This document shows positions 45,351 through 54,738 of a stretch of 64,000 nucleotides of DNA, one piece after another. The notes beneath the pieces were generated by a model that saw only the letters and a list, made by a program, of their open reading frames with translations, searched no databases and was not told the origin of the DNA. Origin of the DNA: Candidatus Melainabacteria bacterium (GTDB lineage: Bacteria > Cyanobacteriota > Vampirovibrionia > Gastranaerophilales > Gastranaerophilaceae); assembly GCA_003258795.1 (NCBI GenBank), contig QHMH01000013.1, forward strand, positions 1-64,000, in the 5' to 3' direction. Position 1 is the stretch's first letter; each line of letters opens with the position of its first letter. The position numbers were made by a program, and so were the translations under genes.

Positions 45351-47675
45351 TTAAAAGATAAAAACTCCAATTTTGTAAATTAAAAATGCAACAACCCACG
45401 CAATAGTGCATTGCAAGAATATTATTAGTGTTGCATATCTTTTTCCAAGTTCTCTTTTTACAGTAGCTATGGCTGCGACACAAGGTGTGTATAAAAGACA
45501 AAATACTAAAAAGACGAAGGCAGTTAGAGGTGTAAATAAACCAGAATCTTTTATATTTCCTGCTAAAACACTCAACGTACTAACAACACTTTCTTTTGCC
45601 ATGAAACCTGTCAAAAATGCAGTCGAAATTCTCCAATCACTCATTCCTAATGGTGAAAATATAGGAACAAGAAGGTTACCCAACCCTGCAAGTAAGCTTT
45701 GAGAGGTATCAGAAACCAGATTTAGTCTTGAATCAAAAGATTGTAAAAACCAAATTGCAATTGTTGCCCAAAAAATTATGGTAAAAGCTTTTGTTATAAA
45801 ATCTTTTGATTTAGCATAAATTAACCTATAAACATTAGTGATTTCAGGCATTCTATAATTTGGAAGTTCCATTACAAACGGAACTGTTTCGCCTTTAAAT
45901 ACAAAGAATTTCATTATGAAAGCAATAATAATTCCAACGAACATTCCAAGTAAGTATAATCCTAAAATAACTAATGCTTGATTTTTTTCGAAGAATGCAG
46001 CTGTAAATAAAGCATATATAGGAAGTTTTGCAGAGCAACTCATAAAAGGAGTTAGAAATATTGTCATTTTCCTATCTCTTTCTGACGGCAAGGTTCTTGT
46101 TGCCATAATTGCGGGAACAGAACATCCAAAACCAATAAGCATTGGTACAAAACTTCTTCCAGAAAGTCCAATTTTTCTCAATAATTTATCCATAAAAAAT
46201 GCAACTCTTGCCATATAGCCACTATCTTCAAGTATTGATAAAAAGAAAAATAAAGTTACGATAATTGGTAAAAAGCTTAAAACACTTCCAACGCCCTGAA
46301 AAATACCATTGATTATAAGAGAATGTATTACGGGGTTTAGTCCATAAGTAGTTAGAGCACTATCTGTTGCATCTGTTATAAATCCAATAATGCTTTCCAT
46401 AACTTCCGTCAAGAACGATCCAAATGGACCAAAGGTTATGAAGAAAATTAAAGCCATAATAATTAAAAACGTTGGAATAGCGGTAAACTTCCCCGTCAAA
46501 ATTTTATCCGCATTTGTGGAAAGTCTTTGTCCAGAAATTATAGATGGTTTTGATGTGAAGTTTGAGCAAAGTCTTTCTATAAAGTAAAATCTCATATCTG
46601 CCAATGCTGCTTCACTATCGGTTTTAGCTTCATCTTCCATTTGTTTAATTATATGGTTACAAGTTTCAACTTCATTCTCATCTAAATTCAATAATTCTAA
46701 AATAGAGGAATCTTTTTCAGTTAGTTTGGTAGCTGCGAAACGAACAGGAATTCCTGCATATTTTGCGTGATCTTCAATTAAGTGTTCAATAGAGTGAATG
46801 CCTCTGTGTACTGGACCATCTTCGCAAAAATCTGTCCTTGCTGGGTGTTCTTCATACTGCGCAACATTTAAAGCGTGTTCAATAAGTTCTTCTATCCCTT
46901 GATTTTTAGCTGCCGAGATAGGAATAACCGGAATTCCGAGTTCTGCTTCTAAACCATTTATATCAATGCTTCCACCATTTTCAGAAACTTCATCCATCAT
47001 ATTTAGAGCAATAACCATAGGTATGTCAAGTTCTATAAGTTGCAGTGTTAGAAACAAATTTCTTTCGATATTTGTAGCATCAATTATGTTGATAATACCA
47101 TCTGGTTTTTCTTGTAGTATAAAATTCCTTGTAACTTTTTCTTCATTACTGTAAGGAGAAAGAGAATAAATTCCAGGTAAATCTGTTACAGAAGCATTAT
47201 CATGCCCTTTTATAATTCCATCAATTCTATCAACTGTTACTCCTGGAAAATTTCCAACATGTTGATTAGACCCCGTAAGTTTGTTAAATAAAGTCGTTTT
47301 CCCAGAATTTTGGTTGCCAGCGAGAGCAAAACGAATTTTTTCTTTCTTTTTTAATTTTCTATTTTCGTATTTCTGATTTTCTCCAGTTTGTGGGTGAATA
47401 GTTGAATTTGAAAGTTTTTCTTTTCGTGGACATAAATGAGCCTCATGTATATCTTCAAGCTTGATTTTTGCTGCATCATCTTTCCTAATTGTAAGTTCAT
47501 ATCCTCTAATACGAATTTCTATGGGATCTCCCATAGGAGCTGTTTTTATCATTTTAACTTCAACCCCAGGGGTAAGTCCCATATTTAAAATATGGTTTCT
47601 TAAGGCTTTATCCTCACAATTTATTGAAATGATATACCCTTCTTTCCCAATTGGCAATTTATCCAGTGTTGTCAT
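45351..47675 (-). CDS. feoB: Ferrous iron transporter, FeoA-FeoB fusion
   Basis: 774 residues. The first ~75 residues are a FeoA (SH3-like) domain, followed by a linker, the G domain (G1 AGNQNSGKTT, G3 DLPGIY, G4 NMMD), a Spacer helical region and the FeoB membrane core with the Gate motifs and conserved cysteines (GFGCSVPAIMATR, FMSCSAKLPIY). It imports Fe2+ in anaerobes. FeoA is fused rather than separate. A palindrome upstream may regulate it. Confidence 0.95.
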   Translation of the reverse strand: MTTLDKLPIGKEGYIISINCEDKALRNHILNMGLTPGVEVKMIKTAPMGDPIEIRIRGYELTIRKDDAAKIKLEDIHEAHLCPRKEKLSNSTIHPQTGENQKYENRKLKKKEKIRFALAGNQNSGKTTLFNKLTGSNQHVGNFPGVTVDRIDGIIKGHDNASVTDLPGIYSLSPYSNEEKVTRNFILQEKPDGIINIIDATNIERNLFLTLQLIELDIPMVIALNMMDEVSENGGSIDINGLEAELGIPVIPISAAKNQGIEELIEHALNVAQYEEHPARTDFCEDGPVHRGIHSIEHLIEDHAKYAGIPVRFAATKLTEKDSSILELLNLDENEVETCNHIIKQMEDEAKTDSEAALADMRFYFIERLCSNFTSKPSIISGQRLSTNADKILTGKFTAIPTFLIIMALIFFITFGPFGSFLTEVMESIIGFITDATDSALTTYGLNPVIHSLIINGIFQGVGSVLSFLPIIVTLFFFLSILEDSGYMARVAFFMDKLLRKIGLSGRSFVPMLIGFGCSVPAIMATRTLPSERDRKMTIFLTPFMSCSAKLPIYALFTAAFFEKNQALVILGLYLLGMFVGIIIAFIMKFFVFKGETVPFVMELPNYRMPEITNVYRLIYAKSKDFITKAFTIIFWATIAIWFLQSFDSRLNLVSDTSQSLLAGLGNLLVPIFSPLGMSDWRISTAFLTGFMAKESVVSTLSVLAGNIKDSGLFTPLTAFVFLVFCLLYTPCVAAIATVKRELGKRYATLIIFLQCTIAWVVAFLIYKIGVFIF

Positions 47676-47703
47676 ATTTTTTCCTTTTTTATATTAAAAT
47701 CAT

Positions 47704-47723
47704 ACTCTCAAAATTTTGAAAGT
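47704..47723. promoter_or_regulatory. feoB: 20-bp near-perfect palindrome upstream of feoB
   Basis: On the minus strand the sequence reads ACTTTCAAAA-TTTTGAGAGT, symmetric except for one pair. It sits about 30 bases before the feoB start codon. It could be an operator for a metal- or redox-responsive repressor, though it does not resemble the classic Fur box. It could also be a weak terminator of the acetyltransferase gene. Confidence 0.35.
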
Positions 47724-47735
47724 TAAGATATTAGT

Positions 47736-48302
47736 TTACTTACTGTTTCTCATATCCTCAAAGAATTTTATCGGCTTGCAAGGGTTTCCAACAGCAAGAC
47801 AATTAGCAGGGATAGAGCGATTAACAACGCTTCCTGCCCCAATTACACTATTTTTGCCTATGGTAACATTTGGCAAAATTATTGCTCCACCACCTATCCA
47901 TACACCATCTTCAATTACAACAGGAGCCGCACAGGTTTTAAAGAAGATATTATCTTCTGGATTTTCAATTAGTCGTTCTTCTGGAAGTACAGGGTGATAA
48001 GCTGTATATACCTGAACGTTAGAAGCAATTAAAACCTTATTGCCAATCTTTATTTTTTCATCATCAATAAAAGTACAATTTATGTTAATTATAACATCAT
48101 TTCCAATTGAAATATTTTTTCCGTAATTGCAGTGAAAGAGAGAGTCTATTATTACGTTATTACCGACAGAACCGAAAAGTTCCTTCATTATAGAGTTTCT
48201 CTTTTCAGTGTTTCGGTAATCAGTTAAATAATATTCTTTCGTTAAGTGCCTCGCTTTTGCAATCATTTCGAGAATATCAGACATCTTTCTTTTATTATTC
48301 AT
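47736..48302 (-). CDS. Maltose/galactoside-type hexapeptide O-acetyltransferase
   Basis: 188 residues. An N-terminal Mac-type helical region (~1-45) precedes a left-handed beta-helix with hexapeptide repeats (ISIGNDVIININC, VVIEDGVWIGGGAII, VTIGKNSVIGAGSVV). The family transfers acetyl from acetyl-CoA to sugars. The catalytic His is likely that in TAYHPV. It overlaps the small upstream gene by eight bases (ATGAATAA) with a GAGG site inside it. Confidence 0.9.
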   Translation of the reverse strand: MNNKRKMSDILEMIAKARHLTKEYYLTDYRNTEKRNSIMKELFGSVGNNVIIDSLFHCNYGKNISIGNDVIININCTFIDDEKIKIGNKVLIASNVQVYTAYHPVLPEERLIENPEDNIFFKTCAAPVVIEDGVWIGGGAIILPNVTIGKNSVIGAGSVVNRSIPANCLAVGNPCKPIKFFEDMRNSK

Positions 48303-48477
48303 AATTTTCCTCAGATACCCTTTCCTTTAAAAGGTTGGAAAGTTTTTCTTTAATCATAACCAATTCTTCTTTAGTAAGGTATTTGGCTATGCGCGAAAAT
48401 TCATATACGGCATCTTCGGAGTTGTAAGTACCACATTCGATTTTTTTTAGAAAATCATTAACTTCTTTTGTAATCAT
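48295..48477 (-). CDS. Small helical protein of unknown function
   Basis: 60 residues, predicted mostly alpha-helical and acidic/basic amphipathic. A GGAG site lies at a proper distance upstream, and the stop overlaps the acetyltransferase start, so it looks like a real coupled gene. No motif is recognised. Confidence 0.55.
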   Translation of the reverse strand: MITKEVNDFLKKIECGTYNSEDAVYEFSRIAKYLTKEELVMIKEKLSNLLKERVSEENYE

Positions 48478-48508
48478 TTTGAGCTCTCCATTTCCCTACT
48501 TAAATCTT

Positions 48509-49150
48509 CTAAATTTTTTTTTCTATCAATGAGTTTATTTCCTCTTTAATCTCTGAAATAACCTCAGGATTTGCTATATTTTTAGTTTTGCCATCTTTAT
48601 AAGAGAATATATAAAAAACTTTACCTCCAAATTTTTCTTTAAATATATCATGAGAATTTTTTTGAAGTTTCCTTTCTTTATATATTTCAGGAATCATTTG
48701 AGTGTTAGAAACAGGTTTTATTTGTAGTCCTATATATTTATTGTTTATTTTGATAAAAAAGTCTACATTATACCTTCTGTCCCATTCATCTGGAGCTGCT
48801 TCTATTTTAACATCCAATAATTTTTCAAGTTTACCATAAATTGTTTCAATTTCTGTTAAATACCCAGCGAATGTTCTTTTTGTAACTAAATCTATAATGT
48901 AATTTATGCAATCTTCTTCTGTTATTTCCTCAATTTCAGATACTAAAACTTCTGAAATTTTTATATAGAGTTTTTGCCCTAATTCTATCAAATGCTTTTT
49001 AGATCTAACATTTTCAAAATAATAATCTTCCCATTCGTCCAATGTTTTAGGTTGACATTTTCTTATTTCTTCAGATGTTGCTCCAACGTTACGTTTAAAG
49101 TTTAATTGAAATCTATTTACAGCACTGTTTAAAATCCACTCTTTAGCCAT
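48509..49150 (-). CDS. MjaI-family type II restriction endonuclease
   Basis: 213 residues from the ATG at 49150, chosen because GGAG lies upstream and the family starts MAKEWILN. Family blocks match my memory of MjaI relatives: NRFQLNFKRNVG, CQPKTLDEWEDYY, EEDCINYI and APDEWDRRYNVDFF. The catalytic PD-(D/E)xK core is likely D in YNVDFF with QIK in IGLQIKPV. MjaI cuts CTAG. The gene overlaps the methyltransferase stop by eight bases, so the two are coupled. Specificity for CTAG is a family inference that matches the CTAG depletion of this window. Confidence 0.82.
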   Translation of the reverse strand: MAKEWILNSAVNRFQLNFKRNVGATSEEIRKCQPKTLDEWEDYYFENVRSKKHLIELGQKLYIKISEVLVSEIEEITEEDCINYIIDLVTKRTFAGYLTEIETIYGKLEKLLDVKIEAAPDEWDRRYNVDFFIKINNKYIGLQIKPVSNTQMIPEIYKERKLQKNSHDIFKEKFGGKVFYIFSYKDGKTKNIANPEVISEIKEEINSLIEKKI

Positions 49151-50180
49151 TTTTTGAACACTCCTTCTTGTAGCAAAAAATAAAACTTGCATCATCGTTT
49201 TTCTTAATTTTATCAAGAGAAAAAATTTCTAAGAACTTTTCTTGATTTGTTTTTACTAAACTTTTGAGAAATTCGTTATTATAACATTTTTTCTTCTTTT
49301 CTTCAGAAAGAGAAGAGATGTATTCAATATGATTTTGTAATCTTTTGTCTATATGTGAATTTATAAAATCTTTTGAGTTTTGTACATTTTTCAAAGCTAA
49401 TTCATGAATTTGAGTTGAAAGTTCAATTCCAATTCCATTTCTTTGAGTAGCAGCAGCAGCTAACAAAGTTGTTCCAGTCCCAGAAAACGGATCAAGAATA
49501 GTATCGCCCTTTACTGAATACATACTAATCAATCTATATGGGATTTCAAAAGGATAAGCTCCACTTCGAGTTCTATCTTCGTTTGTAATTTTTTGAGAAG
49601 AACCTTTAATATCCCAAATATTGGAAAACCAAGTGTTTCGTTCTTCCCAAAAATATGCACTTTTTTGCCTATTAAGCTTATCTTCTTTTGTTTTAAATTC
49701 TCTTTTTGAACCTTTTCTAAATATTAAAATGTATTCGTGTTCTAAGGTTACATATGCTCCAGCAGGAAGCATTCCTGACCCCATAAATTTGTTTGGGGAG
49801 TTTGCTGGTTTACTCCAAATAATTGTAGGCAACATACAGTAGTTATTTTTGCAAAAAAAATCAATGATTTTTGCGTGATTAGGAAATAATTTAAAAACAC
49901 CATTACAATTTTTTACGGCATCTCCAATATTTATACAAATAAATCCATTATCATTTAAAACTCTATCACATTCTTTCCAAACAAGGTTAAGATGTCTATG
50001 CATTTCTTCATACATTAAATCAAAATCATTTTCAATTTTAATTCCCTGAGAAGAGAAACTGTCGTTCCACATATCTATCATTGGATATGGTGGTGATGTT
50101 ACAATAAGATTTATGGATTTGTCATTTATAAATGATAAATCAACCGAAGACTTGTTAAAAAGTAACTGTTTTGTTTGCAT
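49143..50180 (-). CDS. Beta-class DNA methyltransferase (probable N4-cytosine) of the MjaI-type system
   Basis: 345 residues from the ATG at 50180. The catalytic motif TSPPYPMIDMW comes first and the SAM motif LDPFSGTGTTLLAA follows late, the beta-class order; SPPY is typical of N4-cytosine enzymes. The last ~90 residues are helical and Lys-rich. With the endonuclease it forms a type II system whose methyltransferase is expressed first, as expected for self-protection. An in-frame ATG at 50186 is possible, but the promoter suggests transcription begins at 50180. Confidence 0.88.
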   Translation of the reverse strand: MQTKQLLFNKSSVDLSFINDKSINLIVTSPPYPMIDMWNDSFSSQGIKIENDFDLMYEEMHRHLNLVWKECDRVLNDNGFICINIGDAVKNCNGVFKLFPNHAKIIDFFCKNNYCMLPTIIWSKPANSPNKFMGSGMLPAGAYVTLEHEYILIFRKGSKREFKTKEDKLNRQKSAYFWEERNTWFSNIWDIKGSSQKITNEDRTRSGAYPFEIPYRLISMYSVKGDTILDPFSGTGTTLLAAAATQRNGIGIELSTQIHELALKNVQNSKDFINSHIDKRLQNHIEYISSLSEEKKKKCYNNEFLKSLVKTNQEKFLEIFSLDKIKKNDDASFIFCYKKECSKNG

Positions 50181-50186
50181 AAACAT

Positions 50187-50214
50187 ATTATAAAATAAAA
50201 AATATTTGATACAA
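50187..50214 (-). promoter_or_regulatory. Promoter of the restriction-modification operon, overlapping the start (leaderless)
   Basis: On the minus strand TTGTAT, 16 bases, TATAAT. The -10 directly touches the ATG at 50186, and the seventh base after it is the A of the ATG at 50180. Transcription is thus expected to begin at the start codon. Confidence 0.55.
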
Positions 50215-50242
50215 AAATTTTTAAATCAATTTTTAGTTATTA

Positions 50243-50944
50243 TCAAAACTGCATATTGTCCACTTGTTGCAATATTTTCTGAATTTCAATAATGAGAAGG
50301 TCTTCTGCTTGCTTAAATTCTTCCTTTTTACATTTCCTTTTTTCATATTTTATTTCAGCAAGTTTTATAAGTGTTTTTTTATCAATGTTCAAAATTTCTG
50401 AAACACTTTCGATAATATCCGTTGCTCTGTATGGAACTTGTTTATCATAAAGTCTTAATATTGATCTAAAAATTACAATCAATGTCTTTATTACATTATT
50501 AACAATTTCTCTCATTGCTTTAGTAGATTTAATGTTCATTAAAAAACAATTTTTATATTTTAATAAAAGGGACTTTAATTCTTTTTCACACGCCAATCTT
50601 AAATAATGTTTTGAAATATTTATATTTGGAACTAAATCTTCTCCATAAATCAAACGGTAATTATCTTTTATGTCAGAATACTCTAATGCATAGGTATCAA
50701 AAGATGAATACCATTCAACCTTGTCCATAATTACTATCATTGGATTTTTTGCTTTAACCCACTTTTGAACAGGTTTTGAAATTGCTTTTAAATCTTCAGC
50801 ATTCAATGTGTTGGTAACAACCATCAAATTAAGGTTATTCTTTACTTTTTCAGCATTGGCATTAGACCCAAAAGCAAGTATTGTTAATAAATTTTCACCT
50901 AAATTTTGTTTTAATTTTTCAACAAACAAATTCAAACTTTTCAT
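50243..50944 (-). CDS. Nucleotidyltransferase-like protein with altered catalytic site
   Basis: 233 residues. The N-terminus follows the minimal nucleotidyltransferase pattern (LLTILAFGSNANAE), but the paired Asp of the DxD metal site appear as Asn (NNLNLMVV). The C-terminal half is helical and Lys-rich. Catalysis is therefore doubtful. It follows the TPM gene by nine bases in the same transcript, an arrangement that suggests a joint role. Function unknown. Confidence 0.6.
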   Translation of the reverse strand: MKSLNLFVEKLKQNLGENLLTILAFGSNANAEKVKNNLNLMVVTNTLNAEDLKAISKPVQKWVKAKNPMIVIMDKVEWYSSFDTYALEYSDIKDNYRLIYGEDLVPNINISKHYLRLACEKELKSLLLKYKNCFLMNIKSTKAMREIVNNVIKTLIVIFRSILRLYDKQVPYRATDIIESVSEILNIDKKTLIKLAEIKYEKRKCKKEEFKQAEDLLIIEIQKILQQVDNMQF

Positions 50945-50953
50945 AAGTTTTTC

Positions 50954-51622
50954 CTACCATTTTCCGCTACAACCGCTACCACCGAAGCTTCCGCTTCCTC
51001 CAAAACCACCAAAACTTCCAGTATTGAAATGTTTCTTTGGAATAAGGGACGACAAAAAGTATCCAAAAATCAATACCCAAAGAGGAAAGTTTTCGTCATA
51101 ATTGCTTTTGTCTGGTGGACAAAAGCCTTGTGTTTTAAGATTAACACCTTCTGCATCTGCCACTGTCTTTGCTAAAATATATGTTCCTCTTGCAATTCCA
51201 GAGTTGTAATCCCCTTCTCTATAATATGGCAAAATGTCATTATCACGTATATTTTCAAGTGTTTTTATACTTATCTTTTTTTCAAGTCCTGTACCCAATT
51301 CAATTCTCATTCTTTTTTCATTCACTGCTGTTAAGAAAACTACACCATTGTCTTTTCCTATTGCCCCAATTTTATAGCTACGTCCAATTTCAAGTGCGAC
51401 ATCTTCTACTTTTCTTCCATTAAGTGATGGTAAAGTTACAACAGCAATATCTGCTCCAGATTTTTTTTGTAAATCCCACAACGTCATATTTAGGTCATTT
51501 TTGACAGAGGGAGCAAGAAGATCTGCTTCATCTGCAATGAAACCAGTAAAATTCAACGTTGTTGCAGTTGCAACAGGACAAATTAAAAACAATAAAAGTA
51601 TAAAACAAATCTTTTTCATCAT
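50954..51622 (-). CDS. TPM-domain exported protein (YgcG-like)
   Basis: 222 residues. A signal peptide (1-21), a TPM domain (~27-150: FIADEADLL, IAVVTLPSLNGRKVEDVALEI, DNGVVFLTAVNEKRMRIELG, LPYYREGDYNSGIARG), a membrane helix (~175-195) and a Gly/Ser/Phe-rich tail with SGCSGKW. TPM proteins are anchored outside the membrane and some are reported phosphatases. The glycine-rich tail is typical of the YgcG group. Confidence 0.88.
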   Translation of the reverse strand: MMKKICFILLLFLICPVATATTLNFTGFIADEADLLAPSVKNDLNMTLWDLQKKSGADIAVVTLPSLNGRKVEDVALEIGRSYKIGAIGKDNGVVFLTAVNEKRMRIELGTGLEKKISIKTLENIRDNDILPYYREGDYNSGIARGTYILAKTVADAEGVNLKTQGFCPPDKSNYDENFPLWVLIFGYFLSSLIPKKHFNTGSFGGFGGSGSFGGSGCSGKW

Positions 51623-51721
51623 AAAAAAATTTTAGCAATACAAAAACATACTGTCAACAACATAAAGATTTATAAATGCATGTTTTTATAATATAATTTC
51701 TGAAATATTTCGGAGTAATCG

Positions 51722-52444
51722 ATGAAAAGAAAAACATTAAAAACTTTTGATAATGTCGAGATTGAAATAAATTGCTATGAAAATGGCTTTGATTCTGTGT
51801 TGATCTTCATGCCTGGTTGGTTTATGACGAAGGACAGTCAATGTTTTTTGGAGATGTACAAATGTTTTGAAAAAAATACAGATATAATTGGTATGGATTT
51901 TCGTGGACACGGAAAAAGCGGAGGACTTTATACGTTCACTTCAAAAGAAATTCTTGATGTTAGAGCTGTTGTAAATTTTGCAAAAGAAAAATATAAAAAA
52001 ATATATCTAATAGGATTTTCTTTAGGTGCTTCTTTAGCAATTTTGTATGGTAGTAAAACAAAAAATGTTGATAAAATTATTGCAGTAAGTCCAGCATCAG
52101 ATTTTAAAAAAATAGAAAATAAATTTTGGAAAAAAGAAGCTTGGATTCCTACTTTGAAAAAAATAGAATTAAGTAGGTGGTTTTCTATAAGAGCATCTTT
52201 GAAATTTCAGAGAAAAATCAAGCCAATAGATGTTATATCTAAAATTAACTGCCCTATATTGTTTTTAGCAGGAGAAAATGATCCAACAGTTTATTCTTGG
52301 CATACGAAAAAACTTTATGAAAAAGCAAAATGTGAAAAAAAGTATGTTTTATTTGAAAAATGTTACCATGCAGAAGATCTATTTTTAATGGACAGAGAGA
52401 AATTCTTAAACATCTGTAAAAACTGGCTTTTTGAAGAAGATTGA
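51722..52444 (+). CDS. Alpha/beta hydrolase
   Basis: 240 residues, cytoplasmic. The fold is clear: DFRGHGKSGG, nucleophile elbow IGFSLGASLA, the Asp in LAGENDPTVY and the His in KCYHAEDLF. It belongs to the Hydrolase_4/monoglyceride-lipase-like group; the substrate is not known. CGGAG precedes the ATG. Confidence 0.83.
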   Translation: MKRKTLKTFDNVEIEINCYENGFDSVLIFMPGWFMTKDSQCFLEMYKCFEKNTDIIGMDFRGHGKSGGLYTFTSKEILDVRAVVNFAKEKYKKIYLIGFSLGASLAILYGSKTKNVDKIIAVSPASDFKKIENKFWKKEAWIPTLKKIELSRWFSIRASLKFQRKIKPIDVISKINCPILFLAGENDPTVYSWHTKKLYEKAKCEKKYVLFEKCYHAEDLFLMDREKFLNICKNWLFEED

Positions 52445-52597
52445 GTTATTTCCTATTATTATGATTAGGTACTCTTATTTTTGTTCTTAGTCCAAAAATG
52501 CAAATAACTTTTATTTTTTTTGAGTAGTAATAAGAATTTGTTATGGAAAATATGAATTTTAAAAATTTCTTTAGGTAAACCTTTAAGTAGGGAATAA

Positions 52598-52954
52598 CTA
52601 TTGTTTTATAAAATAGTATGTTTTTAAATAGAAAAATTTCACTTGTTCCTTAATTCTATCTGGATGTGCAATATCATCGGAATCCATTCTCGCAATGTAT
52701 TTTCCTTTTGCGTTTTTAATCCCATAATTTAAGCAATTTACGTACCCTTTAGTTTTAAAATATTTAATTCTACTATCTTTTATTGAGGATATTATCTTCA
52801 AATTAAAAATTTTTGGATTTCCATCAATAATTATTATTTCTAAATTTTTAAATGATTGATTAAGAATGCTATAAATGGCTGTGGTTAGCTGCTTCTCAGT
52901 ATGGTTGAAGATAGGCATAACTACGCTTACCAATGGATTACTATCTAAATTCAT
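52598..52954 (-). pseudogene. Truncated family-2 glycosyltransferase
   Basis: 118 residues covering only the donor-binding half: VSVVMPIFNHTEKQLTTAI, NLEIIIIDGNP, NCLNYGIKNAKGKYIARMDSDD. The frame breaks soon after PDRIKEQVKF, where a normal enzyme continues for 120-180 residues. The 150 bases downstream hold no recognisable continuation. It is probably a remnant, although a minimal protein cannot be excluded. Confidence 0.7.
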
Positions 52955-53015
52955 TTCTATTCCTTAAACACCAATACTTTAAAAATTTAAAACAATAGTG
53001 AAAAAGAATCAAATT

Positions 53016-54554
53016 TTATTTTTCAAGAAGTTCTTTAAGGTCTTCCTCTGGAGTTGAAATAGGTTTAATTTTGAATTTATCAACCAAGATGTTTAATACA
53101 TTTGGAGAAATAAATGCTGGTAAGCTTGGACCAAGTCGAATGTTTTCAATTCCCAAAGATAATAGTGTCAATAAAATACAAACTGCTTTTTGTTCATACC
53201 AAGACAAAACTAATGAGAGAGGCAAATCATTTACTGAACAGTTAAAGACTTTTGAAAGCTCGACAGCAACTTTTATGGCAGAATAAGCATCGTTACATTG
53301 TCCCATATCAAGTAAACGAGGAATCCCGTCAATTTCACCCAAATCTATGTCATTAAACCTGTATTTACCGCAAGCAAGGGTTAAAACAATGGTGTTTTCC
53401 GGTGTTAGTTTTACAAATTCTGTATAATAATTTCTACCGACTTTTGCACCATCACAACCTCCGACTAAAAATATATGCGTTAAATCCCCAGATTTTATTG
53501 CATCAACTATTTTGTTTGCAACTGACATAACAGTATTGTGTGCAAATCCAACTGTTAAGACATTCCCGCCATTTATGCCAGTCATTTTTTGTTTTTCTTT
53601 ATATCCGCCTAATTCCAAGGATTTTTCTATAATTGCCGAAAAATTTTTATTATCATCAATATGTTTAACATTCGGATATCTTACGACTGAAGTTGTAAAG
53701 ACTCTATCTTGGTAACTGTCTTTTACTGGCATGATACAATTGGTTGTAAAAAGAATTGGCGCTGGAAGATTGTCAAATTCTTTTTGTTGGTTTTGCCAAG
53801 CTGTGCCAAAATTTCCTTTTAAATGTTTGTATTTTTTTAGCTCCGGATATGCATGACATGGCAACATTTCACCATGCGTGTAAATGTTTATACCTTTGTC
53901 TTTTGTTTGCTCTAACAAAAGGGCTAAATCGTGTAAATCGTGACCTGTAACAACAATAAAAGGCCCTGCTTCTATTTCAGTTGAAACTTCTGTTGGTACA
54001 GGATTTCCATAACTTTCAGTGTTTGCCTTGTCTAAAAGTTCCATACATTTCAAATTTATTTCGCCTGTTTTTAAAACGAGTTGTAAAAGTTCATCTGTCG
54101 ACAACTCTTTTGAAATGTTTCGTAGGGCTTCAAAGAAAAATTTGTCTATGCTATCGTCACTATATCCTAAAATGCGTGCATGATAAGCATAAGCTGCCAT
54201 TCCTTTTAATCCAAATAGAACCAAAGATTTTAAACTTCTGATATCTTCATTGCAGTTCCAAATAGTTTTTATGTCGAAATTTTTTTCACAAGGAGTATTG
54301 TCAGAAATTTTTTTGGTTAAGTTTATGATAGATTCGTTATCAAAATTAACATTGGTAATTGTTGTAAAAAGGGCCTCAATGATTAAATCAGCATTATGTT
54401 TGTTGATATCCGCACAATTTGCAAAAACAATGGTTTTGCTTGTAAGTTCATCTTGAAAATTTGCACAATCAGGACTTTTACCACAAACGCCTTGAATAGT
54501 GCAGCCTTGTTCTTTAGCTGTTTGTTCACATTGAAAACAAAACATTTTATCCAT
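53016..54554 (-). CDS. hcp: Hybrid cluster protein (hydroxylamine reductase/protein S-nitrosylase)
   Basis: 512 residues, somewhat short of the ~550 of E. coli Hcp, mostly in the helical domain. The N-terminal cysteines MFCFQCEQTAKEQGC and VCGK bind a cubane cluster, and the later conserved residues for the hybrid Fe-S-O cluster are visible (GHDLHDL, CHAYPEL, TTNCIMP, VGGCDGAK). It detoxifies nitric oxide or hydroxylamine in anaerobes. A GGGGGA site precedes the ATG; no separate reductase (Hcr) is adjacent. Confidence 0.95.
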   Translation of the reverse strand: MDKMFCFQCEQTAKEQGCTIQGVCGKSPDCANFQDELTSKTIVFANCADINKHNADLIIEALFTTITNVNFDNESIINLTKKISDNTPCEKNFDIKTIWNCNEDIRSLKSLVLFGLKGMAAYAYHARILGYSDDSIDKFFFEALRNISKELSTDELLQLVLKTGEINLKCMELLDKANTESYGNPVPTEVSTEIEAGPFIVVTGHDLHDLALLLEQTKDKGINIYTHGEMLPCHAYPELKKYKHLKGNFGTAWQNQQKEFDNLPAPILFTTNCIMPVKDSYQDRVFTTSVVRYPNVKHIDDNKNFSAIIEKSLELGGYKEKQKMTGINGGNVLTVGFAHNTVMSVANKIVDAIKSGDLTHIFLVGGCDGAKVGRNYYTEFVKLTPENTIVLTLACGKYRFNDIDLGEIDGIPRLLDMGQCNDAYSAIKVAVELSKVFNCSVNDLPLSLVLSWYEQKAVCILLTLLSLGIENIRLGPSLPAFISPNVLNILVDKFKIKPISTPEEDLKELLEK

Positions 54555-54675
54555 AAAACAATCCCCCTTTAGTAATAAACTTTAAACATTAGTTTCACAA
54601 ACATACAATTTAAAAATCCAACAAGCAGGTAATGTGAAAATATAAAGATAAAAAATTATCAAGTTTTTTAAAATA

Positions 54676-54708
54676 AAAAGTCAGACTATTTTTATTGGTC
54701 TGACTTTT
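54676..54708 (-). terminator. Rho-independent terminator after the exported protein gene
   Basis: An 11-bp perfect stem (AAAAGTCAGAC with its complement) around an 11-base loop, with a T-run on the minus strand. It ends the transcript of the two genes at 54739-55810 and insulates hcp. Confidence 0.85.
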
Positions 54709-54738
54709 CGATATAAAATTAAAAATATAATTGTGAGT

